From Pedomonas sp051304405 (lineage in GTDB: Bacteria; Pseudomonadota; Alphaproteobacteria; Sphingomonadales; Sphingomonadaceae): a DNA stretch of 64,000 bases. The stretch is taken from NCBI RefSeq assembly GCF_051304405.1, contig NZ_JBPPGG010000005.1, forward strand, positions 62,001 through 126,000, written 5' to 3'. Positions within the stretch are counted from its first letter, which is position 1; every line of letters starts with the position of its first letter. Both the position numbers and the translations under genes were made by a program. The notes under the pieces are model-generated. The model was not told the DNA's origin and made no database searches. It saw only the letters and a program-made list of their open reading frames with translations. Below, one piece after another: positions 7,566 to 16,822 of this stretch.

Positions 7566-9350
7566 TCACACCGGGCGGGTGGCCTCGGCCAGCCAGTTCC
7601 GGGTGTCCTCGGGGACCAGCGGGGCCAGGGTCTCGATCACGCGGCGGTGATAGGCGTTGAGCCACGCCTTCTCCTCCGGCGTGAGCAGGGCGGGCTCCAC
7701 CAGCGCCAGGTCGATCGGGGCCATGGTGAGGGTCTCGAAGGCGAGCATGGGGCGCTCGTCCTCCTCCCGCCTGTCCTCGTGCACCAGCACCAGGTTCTCG
7801 ATGCGGATGCCGTAGGCCCCCGGCTTGTAGTAGCCAGGCTCGTTGGAGAGGATCATGCCCGGCGTCAGCACGATGTCGTTGACCGTCTTGCCGATGCGCT
7901 GCGGCCCCTCGTGGACCGAGAGGTAGCTGCCGACGCCGTGGCCGGTGCCGTGGTCGTAGTCGAGGCCGGCCTGCCACAGCGGCAGGCGGGCCAGCACGTC
8001 CAGCTGGCGGCCGGTGGTGCCGGCGGGGAAGCGGGCGGTGGCCAGCGCGATGTGGCCCTTGAGCACGCGGGTGAAACGCTCGCGCTCCTCGCTGCCGGCC
8101 GCGCCGACGGCAACGGTGCGGGTCACGTCCGTGGTGCCGTCGAGGTACTGGCCGCCCGAGTCGATGAGGAACAGCTCGCCCACCTTCAGCGGCCGGTTGG
8201 TCTCGGGGGTCGAGCGGTAGTGGATGATCGCCCCGTTCGGGCCCGCGCCGGTGATGGCGGGGAAGCTCTCCTCACGGAACAGGTTGGCCTCCTGTCGCAG
8301 CGACAGCAGCTTGGCGTCGGCGTCCAGCTCCGTGACCGTGCCCTTGGGCGCTTCCACGTGCAGCCAGTGAAGGAAGCGGGACAGGGCCGCACCGTCGCGC
8401 ACGTGGGCGGCGCGGGTGCCCGCGATCTCCACCGGGTTCTTGATCGCCTTGGGCATGACGCAGGGGTCGCGGCCTTCGATGATCGTGGCCCCGGCCGCCT
8501 GCAGGCGGCTGAACACGGCAAAGACGGTGCTGTCCGGGTCCACCAGCACGCGGGAGCCGGCCGCGCCCAGTTCATCCAGACGCTGGGCGAAGCGCTCGCG
8601 CGGGAGGATGGTGACGGAGCCGTTCAGCGCCTCGGCGAGGGCGGGCGTCACCTTCTCGGGCTCGGTGAACAGCTCGGCGCGGCCGTCGGCAAAGGCGAGG
8701 GCAAAGGCGCGGGGGACGGGGGTGCAGGTCACGTCCGTGCCGCGGATGTTGAGCAGCCAGGCAACGGAATCGAGCGCGGCGATCACGGCGACGTCGGCCC
8801 CCGCGCTGGCGATGGCCTGGCCGGTGGCGGCCAGCTTTTCCTCAAGGCTCACGCCGGTGTAGGTGATATCGTGCAGCTGGATCGGGGCCAGCGAGGGCGA
8901 CGGCTGGTCGGTCCAGACGGCATCGACCGGGTTGCTGTCCACCTCCACCAGCGCCGCGCCTTTCTTCTCCAGCGTGCGCCGGGTCGCCTCCACCCACGCC
9001 CGGGTGTGATACCACGGGTCGAAGCCGATCTTCTGGCCCGCGCCGACGCGCTCGCCGAGCCACTGAGTCGGGGAGGTCTCCAGCGTGCTCTGGTATTCAT
9101 AGAGGCTGCCGTCCACCTGGGCGCGCACCTGAAGCGTGTAGCGGCCGTCCACGAACACGGCGGCGCTGTCCTCCAGCACCACGGCGGAGCCGGCCGACCC
9201 GCTGAAACCCGTCAGCCAGTGGAGGCGCTTGGCGTAATCACCCACATATTCGCTCATGTGCTCGTCGGTGAGGGGGATGACGAAGCCCGTGAGCCCGCGC
9301 TTGGTCAATTCCGCGCGCAGCGCGGACAAGCGTTCTCTTGCATTCGACAT
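7566..9350 (-). CDS. Aminopeptidase P family (M24B) Xaa-Pro aminopeptidase
   Basis: Cytosolic metallopeptidase that releases N-terminal residues preceding proline. It is 594 residues long from ATG 9350, the length of the large three-domain class. Two creatinase-like N-terminal domains are followed by a pita-bread catalytic domain. Metal ligands are visible: two Asp in LIDSGGQYLDGTTDVTRT, His in GTGHGVGSYLSVHEG, and Glu residues in LSNEPGYYKPGAYGIRIEN. A GGA site precedes ATG 9350; a further in-frame ATG at 9383 has no ribosome site. The gene is divergent from the S9 protease, so two proline-related peptidases flank one 113-base control region. Confidence 0.93.
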   Translation of the reverse strand: MSNARERLSALRAELTKRGLTGFVIPLTDEHMSEYVGDYAKRLHWLTGFSGSAGSAVVLEDSAAVFVDGRYTLQVRAQVDGSLYEYQSTLETSPTQWLGERVGAGQKIGFDPWYHTRAWVEATRRTLEKKGAALVEVDSNPVDAVWTDQPSPSLAPIQLHDITYTGVSLEEKLAATGQAIASAGADVAVIAALDSVAWLLNIRGTDVTCTPVPRAFALAFADGRAELFTEPEKVTPALAEALNGSVTILPRERFAQRLDELGAAGSRVLVDPDSTVFAVFSRLQAAGATIIEGRDPCVMPKAIKNPVEIAGTRAAHVRDGAALSRFLHWLHVEAPKGTVTELDADAKLLSLRQEANLFREESFPAITGAGPNGAIIHYRSTPETNRPLKVGELFLIDSGGQYLDGTTDVTRTVAVGAAGSEERERFTRVLKGHIALATARFPAGTTGRQLDVLARLPLWQAGLDYDHGTGHGVGSYLSVHEGPQRIGKTVNDIVLTPGMILSNEPGYYKPGAYGIRIENLVLVHEDRREEDERPMLAFETLTMAPIDLALVEPALLTPEEKAWLNAYHRRVIETLAPLVPEDTRNWLAEATRPV

Positions 9351-9463
9351 GACGAAATCCTTTTTGGTGGTTACCTTTTCCATAAGACGCGGGTGTGCCT
9401 CTCACAAGGGAGCGCGCCGGTTGCGTCCTCCGAGAACAAGGATAATTGACGGGGGGAGACCGC

Positions 9464-11647
9464 ATGAATCGTTGTGTTTGGCTGGGTGCCCTGGTGGCGC
9501 TTGCAGCCGGCTGCGCCCATGCGCAGCCACCATTGCAGGAAAGGACCGGACGCATGACCACTGCCTCGCAAGCCGCGACGGACGCCGCCCGCTGGCCGGA
9601 GCCGCCGCGCGCGCCGCAGAAGCCCTACAGCTACAAGCGTCACGGCTACACCATCGAGGACCCCTGGCACTGGCTGAAGGATGAGGACTATCCCGAGGTC
9701 AACGACCCGGAGGTGCTGGACTACCTCAAGGCGGAAAACGCCTACTTCGAGGCGGTGATGGCGCCGCACAAGCCGCTCATCGAGAAGATCTACGAGGAGA
9801 TGAAGGCCCGCCTGAAGGAGGACGACTACAGCGTCCCCGCCAGGGACGGCGCGTGGGAGTACTGGTGGCAGTTCCAGCCGGGTGCGCAGTACCGCGACTG
9901 GTATCGCCGGCCCGTCGCGGGCGGCGAGGCGGAGCTGCTGCTGAGCGAGCCGCAGCTGGCCGAGGGGCTGGAGTATTTCCGCCTCGGCACGCTGGAGGTG
10001 AGCCCCAACGGCAGGCTGATGGCCTATTCGGCCGACACCAACGGCTCGGAGCGATTCACCCTCAAGGTGCGGGATCTGGACGCCCGGGCCGATCTGGACG
10101 TGGAGATTCCCGGCACCATCGGCGACGTGGTCTGGGATGCGGCCTCGGAGGGCTTCTTCTACACGCTGGTCAACGAGAACTGGCGGCCCTACGTGGTGAA
10201 GTATCACCGCCTCGGCACGCCGGTGGCGCAGGATGCGGTGGTCTACGAGGAGGCGGACGGCGGCTTCTTCATCGACATCAGCCACACCCAGAGCCGCCGC
10301 TTCCTGGTGGTCTCGACGGCGGACCACGTCACCTCCGAGGTGCGGCTGGTGCCGCTGGCCGACCCGCTGGCGAAGCCGCTGCTGGTCTCGCCCCGGCAGA
10401 CGGGGCGGGAGTATGACGTCGATGAGCGCGAGGGCACGCTCTACATCCGCACCAACGACACGCATAAGAACTTCCGTGTCGTCACCGCCCGGCTGGACAA
10501 CCCGGGCGCGTGGGAGGAGCTGATCCCCGGCTCGGACGAGCATTACATCCGCGACCTCATCTCCTTCCGCAATGCGCTGGTGATCGAGGAGCGGGTGAAC
10601 GGCCTCGACCAGATCCGCATGCGCGACTACGGGGGCGGCGAGCACTACGTCTCGTTCCCCGAGCCGGTCTATACCGTCTCGGTCGACGAGAACCGGGAAT
10701 ACGAGGTGACGGCGCTGCGCCTGCGCTACGAGTCGATGGTGACGCCGCGCACCACCTTTGATTACGACCTCTCCCGGCGCGAGCTTGTCACCCGCAAGGT
10801 GCAGGAGATCCCGAGCGGCTACGACCCGCGCCAGTACGAGACGGTCCGCATCATGGCCCCCGCCCGGGATGGCGCGCAGATCCCCGTCTCCATTGTCTAC
10901 AAGAAAGGGTTCCGGCGCGACGGCTCCCAGCCGCTGCACCTCTATGCCTACGGCGCCTATGGCCTCGCCACGCCGCCGAACTTCTCGACCGTCCGGCTGT
11001 CGCTGCTGGACCGGGGCTTCGCCTACGCCATCGCCCACATCCGCGGCGGCGACGAGATGGGCTACCAGTGGTATCTCGACGGCAAGCTGGACAAGCGCCA
11101 GAACACCTTCAACGACTTCGTCGATGCGGCCCGGGCGCTCATCCAGCAGGGCTATGCCTCGGCGGGGAACATCTCCATCTCCGGCGGTTCGGCGGGCGGC
11201 GAGCTGATGGGCGCGGTCACCAACATGAACCCGGAGCTGTGGCGGGCGGTGGTGGCGCACGTGCCGTTTGTCGACGTGCTCAACACCATGCAGGACGAGA
11301 GCCTGCCGCTGACGCCGATGGAGTGGCCGGAGTGGGGCAATCCGATCACGGACAAGACGGCGTTCGAGACCATCCGCGCTTACAGCCCCTACGACAACGT
11401 GGAGGCCAAGAACTACCCGCCGCTGCTCATCACCGGCGGTCTCAACGACCCGCGCGTGACCTACTGGGAGCCGGCCAAGTGGGCAGCGAGGTTACGCGCG
11501 ACCAAGACCGACGACAACCTGTTGCTGCTCAAGATCAACATGGGGGCCGGCCACGGCGGCAAGTCCGGCCGCTTCGCCAGCCTTTATGAGGATGCGGAGG
11601 AATACGTCTTCATCCTCAAGGCGTTTGGGATGGCGGACGCCGAATAG
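9464..11647 (+). CDS. S9A prolyl oligopeptidase family protease (oligopeptidase B-like), exported
   Basis: Serine peptidase of 727 residues cleaving short peptides, with a seven-blade propeller (about residues 80-440) and a C-terminal alpha/beta-hydrolase domain. The catalytic triad is Ser576 in SGGSAGGE, Asp662 in GGLNDPRV and His697 in GAGHGG. HGYTIEDPWHWL near residue 60 is a family signature. The chosen ATG 9464 follows GGGGGGAG by a few bases. The first 20 residues look like a signal peptide ending LAAGCAHA|Q; the LAAGC stretch is also a weak lipobox, so a lipoprotein is possible. Oligopeptidase B proteins are usually cytosolic; starting at ATG 9554 would remove the signal, but no ribosome site supports that. 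Basic-residue specificity is inferred only from family resemblance. Confidence 0.9.
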   Translation: MNRCVWLGALVALAAGCAHAQPPLQERTGRMTTASQAATDAARWPEPPRAPQKPYSYKRHGYTIEDPWHWLKDEDYPEVNDPEVLDYLKAENAYFEAVMAPHKPLIEKIYEEMKARLKEDDYSVPARDGAWEYWWQFQPGAQYRDWYRRPVAGGEAELLLSEPQLAEGLEYFRLGTLEVSPNGRLMAYSADTNGSERFTLKVRDLDARADLDVEIPGTIGDVVWDAASEGFFYTLVNENWRPYVVKYHRLGTPVAQDAVVYEEADGGFFIDISHTQSRRFLVVSTADHVTSEVRLVPLADPLAKPLLVSPRQTGREYDVDEREGTLYIRTNDTHKNFRVVTARLDNPGAWEELIPGSDEHYIRDLISFRNALVIEERVNGLDQIRMRDYGGGEHYVSFPEPVYTVSVDENREYEVTALRLRYESMVTPRTTFDYDLSRRELVTRKVQEIPSGYDPRQYETVRIMAPARDGAQIPVSIVYKKGFRRDGSQPLHLYAYGAYGLATPPNFSTVRLSLLDRGFAYAIAHIRGGDEMGYQWYLDGKLDKRQNTFNDFVDAARALIQQGYASAGNISISGGSAGGELMGAVTNMNPELWRAVVAHVPFVDVLNTMQDESLPLTPMEWPEWGNPITDKTAFETIRAYSPYDNVEAKNYPPLLITGGLNDPRVTYWEPAKWAARLRATKTDDNLLLLKINMGAGHGGKSGRFASLYEDAEEYVFILKAFGMADAE

Positions 11648-11714
11648 GCCGGCGGCCCTTGCGCCGCCCCGGCCGTACCGCCGGGGCGGCGCCCGTCTGC
11701 AAGAGGGGGAATTC

Positions 11715-12125
11715 ATGGCCCAGACCTATGAAGTGCCGCTCGCCGTGCAGCCGGAGGACATCGACGAGCAGGGGCACGTCAACAACGTGGTCTACCTGCG
11801 CTGGGTGCAGGAGGCCGCCTCGGCCCACTGGACGGCGCTCGCCACGCCCGAGGAGCTGGCGCGGTGGATGTGGGTCGTGAAGCGCCATGAAATCGACTAT
11901 TGCGCGCCCGCCTTGCCCGGTGACGTGCTGGTGGCGCGCACCTGGCTGGGCGAGACCCGGGGCGCGCGCTTCGACCGCTACGTGGAGATTCTGCGCGGCA
12001 CGGACAACCAGCTGCTCGCCCGGGCGAAGACGACCTGGGTCATCCTCGACGCCGCGACCCAGCGGGTTGCCCGCGTGCCGCCCGAATTTGTTGCCCGCTT
12101 CCGGGACAACGAGCGGCCGGCGTGA
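11715..12125 (+). CDS. 4HBT-fold acyl-CoA thioesterase
   Basis: Hot-dog-fold thioesterase of 136 residues that hydrolyses an acyl-CoA. The signature DIDEQGHVNNVVYLRWVQEA near residues 16-35 contains the usual Asp/Gln-Gly-His-Val-Asn-Asn pattern of the YbgC/FadM-like branch. A GAGGGGGA site precedes ATG 11715. It lies 67 bases behind the protease gene and may be co-transcribed. The substrate cannot be told from sequence. Confidence 0.88.
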   Translation: MAQTYEVPLAVQPEDIDEQGHVNNVVYLRWVQEAASAHWTALATPEELARWMWVVKRHEIDYCAPALPGDVLVARTWLGETRGARFDRYVEILRGTDNQLLARAKTTWVILDAATQRVARVPPEFVARFRDNERPA

Positions 12126-12167
12126 CCGACCGGCCGCCCCGCCCGGCTTGCTCCGCCCGCAGGGCCG

Positions 12168-13094
12168 TCAGCAGGCGCCGCAGGCCTTCTCCCAGGGCGG
12201 GGATTCGCCCCACAGCCCTTTGAGGAAGTCCACCAGACGGCGCACCTTGGCCGAGACGTGCCGGTTGGGCGGATAGACCGCATAGATGCCGAACGGCGGC
12301 CCGGCGTATTCCTTCAGAATCGGCACGAGGCGGCCCTGGCGGATGTCCTCGGCGGCGAGGAAGCTCGGCCCGGCGATGATGCCGTCGCCCTTCACCGCCG
12401 CCGCGCGCAGCACCTCGCCGTTGTTGGCGATGATGCGCCCCGATACGGCGATCTGGATCGGCTCGCCGTTTTCCGGGTCGCGGAAGGTCCATTCCTGCGC
12501 CGGGCCCAGGTTGGAATAGCGCAGGCAGTGGTGTTGCAGCAGATCGCGCGGATGCCGGGGCTCGCCGTGCCGCTTGAGATACTCCGGCGAGGCGCAGGTG
12601 ATGGTGCGCGCGGACCCCAGTTTCACGGCGATGAGGTTGGAGTCCTTCAACCGCCGGGAAATGCGGATGGCAAGGTCGAAGCCTTCCTCGACGATATCCA
12701 CCACCCGGTCGTTGAGGGTGAGTTCGAGCGAGACTTCCGGGTACTGCTCCATGAAGTCCGAGAGCGGCCAGCCCAGATTCATCACGGAGAAGGTGACAGG
12801 CGCCGACACCCGCAACAGGCCGCGCGGACACCGCGCCCCTGACGAGACCACCTGCTCCGTGTCTTCCACCTGCTCAAGAATGGAGACGCAGCGCTCGTAA
12901 TAGGCCTGGCCCACTTCCGTCAGGGACATCTGCCGCGTCGTGCGGTTGAGCAGCTGCGCGCCCAGCCGGTCCTCCAGCTCCGCCACGGCTTTCGAGACGA
13001 CGGACTTGGACACGCCAAGCTGGCGGGCGGCGCCGGAGAAGCTCTTCGCCACCACGACCCGCACGAACATCTCCATTGCGGTCAGTCGATCCAT
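12168..13094 (-). CDS. LysR-family transcriptional regulator
   Basis: A 308-residue regulator with a winged helix-turn-helix at residues 1-60 (MEMFVRVV, FSGAARQLGVSKSVVSKAV, LGAQLLNRTTR) and a periplasmic-binding-like effector domain (about 90-300). It resembles the CrgA/AaeR-like branch that opens with MDRLTAMEMFVRV. ATG 13094 has AGGAG 8 bases upstream. The gene is divergent from a small unknown gene and an FAD dehydrogenase; LysR proteins often control the divergent neighbour, so these are the likely targets. It ends in an unusual Cys pair (ACGAC). Confidence 0.93.
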   Translation of the reverse strand: MDRLTAMEMFVRVVVAKSFSGAARQLGVSKSVVSKAVAELEDRLGAQLLNRTTRQMSLTEVGQAYYERCVSILEQVEDTEQVVSSGARCPRGLLRVSAPVTFSVMNLGWPLSDFMEQYPEVSLELTLNDRVVDIVEEGFDLAIRISRRLKDSNLIAVKLGSARTITCASPEYLKRHGEPRHPRDLLQHHCLRYSNLGPAQEWTFRDPENGEPIQIAVSGRIIANNGEVLRAAAVKGDGIIAGPSFLAAEDIRQGRLVPILKEYAGPPFGIYAVYPPNRHVSAKVRRLVDFLKGLWGESPPWEKACGAC

Positions 13095-13185
13095 AGTCAC
13101 CGCTCCTGCAATTTCTGCCGCGCCCCCGGCGCGGAACAGGGCAGTTTTGGCCGACCCTGCCGGAACGCGCAATCCAATAGTCTGA

Positions 13186-13198
13186 ATTTGCAACAAAT
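13186..13198. promoter_or_regulatory. Candidate LysR binding palindrome
   Basis: ATTTG-CAA-CAAAT at 13186-13198 is a perfect palindrome in the AT-rich centre of the 188-base gap between the LysR gene and the divergent small gene. LysR proteins bind such interrupted palindromes; assignment to this regulator is inference. Confidence 0.35.
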
Positions 13199-13282
13199 CT
13201 GATCTGGCATGGCGTTTGCGTTGCCTTTGGCGGCGGTCGCGTGGCGGTCGGCCGAGGGCTGGGTAGCGGAGAAGGCGTCCCG

Positions 13283-13537
13283 ATGATGGTTGAGCAGGCT
13301 TGGGTGATTGAGCAGGACATGGGCGCGGGCGTCTACGCGCAGAATCCGCTGGTCCAGCACGTGGCGCGCACCCTGCGCCGCGACCTGGGAGAGCGCGCCG
13401 TGCCCGCGGCCCATCGCGCCATCGAGAAGATGCGCGCGGCCAGCGACGCGGTTGGCCTGTCGCTCTGGCTGGCGATCCATGCCCGCATTGTCGAGGAGGA
13501 AGGGCTCACCCTTCCCGAGGGTGTGGCGGTGCATTGA
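13283..13537 (+). CDS. Small protein of unknown function (84 residues)
   Basis: Starts at ATG 13283 or the adjacent ATG 13286, behind GGAGAAGG. The product is soluble and probably helical, with ARTLRRDLGERAVPAAHRAI and WLAIHARIVEEEG segments. I do not recognise a family. It sits between the divergent LysR gene and the FAD dehydrogenase (gap 88 bases), so it may share their control. Coding is supported by the ribosome site and position; no homologue is known to me. Confidence 0.55.
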   Translation: MMVEQAWVIEQDMGAGVYAQNPLVQHVARTLRRDLGERAVPAAHRAIEKMRAASDAVGLSLWLAIHARIVEEEGLTLPEGVAVH

Positions 13538-13625
13538 CGCCGCCGTCGGCTCTTGCGATTTGACGCGCCCCGTCCCGGGTGCCCTGTGCTAAACAGGCGC
13601 AAACCGGCAAGGGAGCGAGGCAGGC

Positions 13626-15056
13626 GTGAGGACGGTGTCGATCGAGGCGTGGCGCGAGGCGGAAGCCGCCTTCAAGGCGGTGGTCGGCGAGGGCGGCTGG
13701 CTGAGCGACCCGGCGGACACCGACCCTTATGAGCGGGACTGGCGCGGGCTGTTCAAGGGGGCAACCCCGCTGGTGCTCCGGCCCCGCGACGTGGCGCAGG
13801 TTGCCGAAATCGTCAGAATTGCGGGCCGCCATGGCGTGCCTCTGGTGCCCCAGGGCGGCAACACCGGGCTGGTGCGCGGCGGCGTGCCCGATGCCTCCGG
13901 CCAGCAGGTGGTGGTCAGTCTCCAGCGCCTCAACCGCATCCGCGCGGTAAACCCGGACGACTTCTCCCTCGTAGCCGAGGCGGGGGCGGTGCTGGCGGAC
14001 GTGCAGGCGGCGGCCGAGGCGGCGGACCGGCTGTTCCCGCTCTCGCTCGGCTCGGAGGGCTCGGCGCGCATCGGCGGGCTGGTCTCCACCAATGCCGGCG
14101 GCATCCACGTGCTGCGCTATGGCACCATGCGCGCGCTGGTCCTGGGGGTGGAGGCCGTGCTGCCCAGCGGCGAGATCTTCCACGGCCTGACGACCCTGCG
14201 GAAAAACAACACCGGCTACGACCTCACCCAGCTGTTCATCGGCGCCGAAGGCACGCTCGGCATTGTCACGGCGGCGACGCTGCGCCTGTTCCCCCGCCTG
14301 CGCACATCGACCAGCGCCTGGATGACGCTCGCCTCGCCTGAGGCGGCGGTCCGGCTGCTGGCGCTGCTGCGCGAGCGCACCGGCGATCAGGTGAACGCCT
14401 TCGAGCTGATCCCGCGCGAGGGGGTCGATCTGGTGCTCGCCCACTTCCCCGAGGTGCGCGATCCTGCGCCGTCCCGCCTGCCGTGGGTGGCGCTGACGGA
14501 GGTCGCCTCGACGCAGGCGGATGCGGACGTGCGGGCGCAGGTGGAAGCCGCGCTGGCGGAGGCGCTGGAGGCGGGGCTGATCCGCGATGCGGTGCTCGGC
14601 GAAACCGGGGCGCAGGCGCGGGCGCTGTGGCGCATCCGCGAGATCCTGCCCGAGGCGGAGAAGAAGGACGGCGCGGCGATCAAGCACGACGTGGCGGTGC
14701 CGGTGGCCCGCATGCCCGCCTTCATCGAGGAGGCGACGCCCGTCGTCGAGGCCATGGTGCCCGGCAGCCGGGTGCTGGCCTTCGGCCATCTGGGCGACGG
14801 CAACATCCACTTCAACCTGCGCCAGCCGCCGGGCATGGACCGCGCCGCGTTCCTGGAGGAATGGCATCGGGTCAGCGCGCGGGTGCACGACATCGTGCTG
14901 TCCTACGGTGGCTCCATCTCCGCCGAGCACGGCATCGGCAGCCTCAAGCGGGACGAGCTGGCGCGCACCGGCGACCCGGCCAAGCTGGCGGCGATGCGGG
15001 CGATCAAGGCGGCGCTCGATCCCCGGGGCATCATGAACCCGGGCAAGGTGCTATAA
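13626..15056 (+). CDS. FAD-binding oxidoreductase, D-2-hydroxyacid (D-2-hydroxyglutarate-like) dehydrogenase
   Basis: Flavoenzyme of 476 residues in the GlcD / D-lactate dehydrogenase family. The FAD-binding PCMH domain spans about residues 40-220, with VPQGGNTGLVRGGVP and STNAGGIHVLRYG. The C-terminal FAD-oxidase domain holds FGHLGDGNIHFNL, supplying substrate and metal-site His residues, and SAEHGIGSLKRDEL. There is no Fe-S domain. The overall pattern fits D-2-hydroxyglutarate dehydrogenase, which removes the by-product of SerA, but glycolate or D-lactate cannot be excluded. Start is GTG 13626 with GGGAGCGAGG just upstream. A hairpin terminator follows. Confidence 0.88.
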   Translation: MRTVSIEAWREAEAAFKAVVGEGGWLSDPADTDPYERDWRGLFKGATPLVLRPRDVAQVAEIVRIAGRHGVPLVPQGGNTGLVRGGVPDASGQQVVVSLQRLNRIRAVNPDDFSLVAEAGAVLADVQAAAEAADRLFPLSLGSEGSARIGGLVSTNAGGIHVLRYGTMRALVLGVEAVLPSGEIFHGLTTLRKNNTGYDLTQLFIGAEGTLGIVTAATLRLFPRLRTSTSAWMTLASPEAAVRLLALLRERTGDQVNAFELIPREGVDLVLAHFPEVRDPAPSRLPWVALTEVASTQADADVRAQVEAALAEALEAGLIRDAVLGETGAQARALWRIREILPEAEKKDGAAIKHDVAVPVARMPAFIEEATPVVEAMVPGSRVLAFGHLGDGNIHFNLRQPPGMDRAAFLEEWHRVSARVHDIVLSYGGSISAEHGIGSLKRDELARTGDPAKLAAMRAIKAALDPRGIMNPGKVL

Positions 15057-15119
15057 GCGCGGATATGACTATCAACATATTGCCTCCATCACCGGATCGC
15101 GCTTAACCTGCCGCGGCTT

Positions 15120-15143
15120 CCGGCCAGGAGGAGGCCGGTTTTT
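15120..15143 (+). terminator. Rho-independent terminator after the FAD dehydrogenase
   Basis: CCGGCC (15120-15125) pairs with GGCCGG (15133-15138), followed by TTTTT. It ends 14 bases before the next start codon. Confidence 0.7.
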
Positions 15144-15157
15144 GTTCAGGGGTAGAC

Positions 15158-15952
15158 ATGACCAACAATTCGCCCGCATCCGCCGAACAGCGGTTGCCGC
15201 TTTTTTATAATTCCATTGTCCCGCTCTCGCCGTCCCGGCACTCGAAGCTGGTGATGGCCGATCGCCGTGATTTCAAGTTTTCCGCCAAGACTCACGCTAT
15301 CCCGCTGACGGTTGACGAGTTTGTGATCGCCCAGCGCCACTTCCCCATCATCTTCGGCCCGGGCGAGATCTCGGTGCCGCTGGCGCTGGTGGGCCTGCGG
15401 GAGGGCCAGAACCTGTTCGTTGACGAGGACGGCAAGTGGCAGTCCGATGTCTACGTGCCCGGTTATGTGCGCCGCTATCCGTTCGTCCTTGCGCGCCTGT
15501 CGCCCGAGTCCACGGACCTCAGCCTCTGCTTCGACGAAAGCTACGAGCTGTTCAGCGAAGGCGAGAAGAGCAACCTGTTCGAGGGCAACGAGCCCAGCGA
15601 GATCACCAAGGGCGTGCTGCAGTTCTGCGAGCAGTTCGAGGCGGCGGTGCAGCGCACCCGCGCCTTTGCCAAGGAATTGCAGGATCTGGACCTGCTGATG
15701 GAGGGCGAGGCCCAGATTCAGCCGCAGAACGGTCCGGCCAGCCAGTTCCGTGGCTTCCGCATGATCAACGAGCAGAAGATGAAGGATCTGCGCGGCGACC
15801 AGCATCGCAAGCTGGTGCAGTCCGGCGCGCTGGGCCTGATGTATGCTCACCTGTTCTCGCTGAACCACATCCAGACGCTGTTCGGCAAGCAGATGCAGCG
15901 GGATGCCGCCGACGGCGTGCAGGCCCCGATCGGCGAGGCCGCCAACGGCTGA
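15158..15952 (+). CDS. SapC family protein
   Basis: A 264-residue protein with no signal peptide or membrane span. It matches the SapC family named after a Campylobacter S-layer locus: LPLFYNSIVPLSPSRHSKL near the start, PLTVDEFVIAQRHFPIIF, and a C-terminal FRMINEQKM motif. Function is unknown; in Caulobacterales and Sphingomonadales these genes commonly travel with TonB-dependent receptors, 2OG oxygenases and flavin-dependent halogenases. Here the receptors and a 2OG oxygenase lie 7-19 kb away rather than adjacent. AGGGG precedes ATG 15158. The gene has its own terminators on both sides, so it is a single-gene unit. Confidence 0.88.
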   Translation: MTNNSPASAEQRLPLFYNSIVPLSPSRHSKLVMADRRDFKFSAKTHAIPLTVDEFVIAQRHFPIIFGPGEISVPLALVGLREGQNLFVDEDGKWQSDVYVPGYVRRYPFVLARLSPESTDLSLCFDESYELFSEGEKSNLFEGNEPSEITKGVLQFCEQFEAAVQRTRAFAKELQDLDLLMEGEAQIQPQNGPASQFRGFRMINEQKMKDLRGDQHRKLVQSGALGLMYAHLFSLNHIQTLFGKQMQRDAADGVQAPIGEAANG

Positions 15953-15992
15953 GCAAGCCCCGGCATGTGATCGCCGGGAGATCGACATGAGG

Positions 15993-16019
15993 AGGCCGGA
16001 CCTTCGGGTCCGGCCTTTT
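15993..16019 (+). terminator. Strong Rho-independent terminator of sapC
   Basis: AGGCCGGACC (15993-16002), a TTCG tetraloop and GGTCCGGCCT (16007-16016), then TTT. A textbook terminator. Confidence 0.85.
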
Positions 16020-16066
16020 CGTTTCCGGACTATTTGTTTCCGGGGTGGTGCTTGCTCGCAGCGTCC

Positions 16067-16822
16067 CTACAGCCGGTTGAGCAGGAAGAAGCGGCGCATC
16101 ATCGGCGCCACCTGATCCATCACCTCGAACTGGAGCATGTGGCCCGCGCCCGCCACCTGCCCGGTGGTCACCTTCGGATTGACCCGGGCCAGGTTGATCG
16201 GCCGGTTCAGCGGCTTCTCGATCACGATGGCGAGGGTGGGGCAGGTCACCCGCGCGAAGGCGGTGGGGCCGTCCCAGTCGCACACCGCGTCCCAGCAGGC
16301 GCGCACCACGGCGGCAGGGGTGCGGGTCATCACCTCGATCAGCGCCTCGATGGCGGTCTGGTCGGCGGCCTTCACGATCTGGCGGCGGCCGAACACTTCC
16401 AGCATGTCGGCGAGCTGGCCGGGGTCGAGCCGGTCGATGTGGCGGCGCATGTCCTCGGTGTAGGCCTTCGCGCTGTCGTGCGGCACGATGGGCGCGGGGT
16501 CGAGCAGCACAAGGCCCGCCACCTTGTCGGGGGCCTGGACCGCCGCCTCCACCGCGATCTGCGCGCCCATGCTGTGGCCGACGAGAATGGCGCCCTCCGG
16601 CGCGGCCTGAAGCACGGCGGCGGCCTGGGTTTCGATGGTATAGCTGCTCGAGGCCGGGCTGCGGCCATGCCCCAGCAGGTCAAGGCAGAGGACACGCCGC
16701 TCGGGGAAGGCGTCGGCCACCGGCTTCATGGCGCTGTGGTCGCAGCACCAGCCGTGGATCAACACCAGCGGATGGGCGGCATCGCCCGGGGCTCCGGCCC
16801 GTTCGGTAATGAAGAGACTCAT
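16067..16822 (-). CDS. Alpha/beta-fold hydrolase
   Basis: A 251-residue esterase/lipase-like enzyme. The oxyanion segment LIHGWCCDHS is near residue 21, the nucleophile is S84 in VGHSMGA, and the catalytic His is H228 in GAGHMLQFE. The start overlaps the upstream kinase stop (ATGA, 16819-16822), which implies translational coupling. A protective or degradative role toward the product of the kinase-like partner is possible, but the substrate is unknown. Confidence 0.88.
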   Translation of the reverse strand: MSLFITERAGAPGDAAHPLVLIHGWCCDHSAMKPVADAFPERRVLCLDLLGHGRSPASSSYTIETQAAAVLQAAPEGAILVGHSMGAQIAVEAAVQAPDKVAGLVLLDPAPIVPHDSAKAYTEDMRRHIDRLDPGQLADMLEVFGRRQIVKAADQTAIEALIEVMTRTPAAVVRACWDAVCDWDGPTAFARVTCPTLAIVIEKPLNRPINLARVNPKVTTGQVAGAGHMLQFEVMDQVAPMMRRFFLLNRL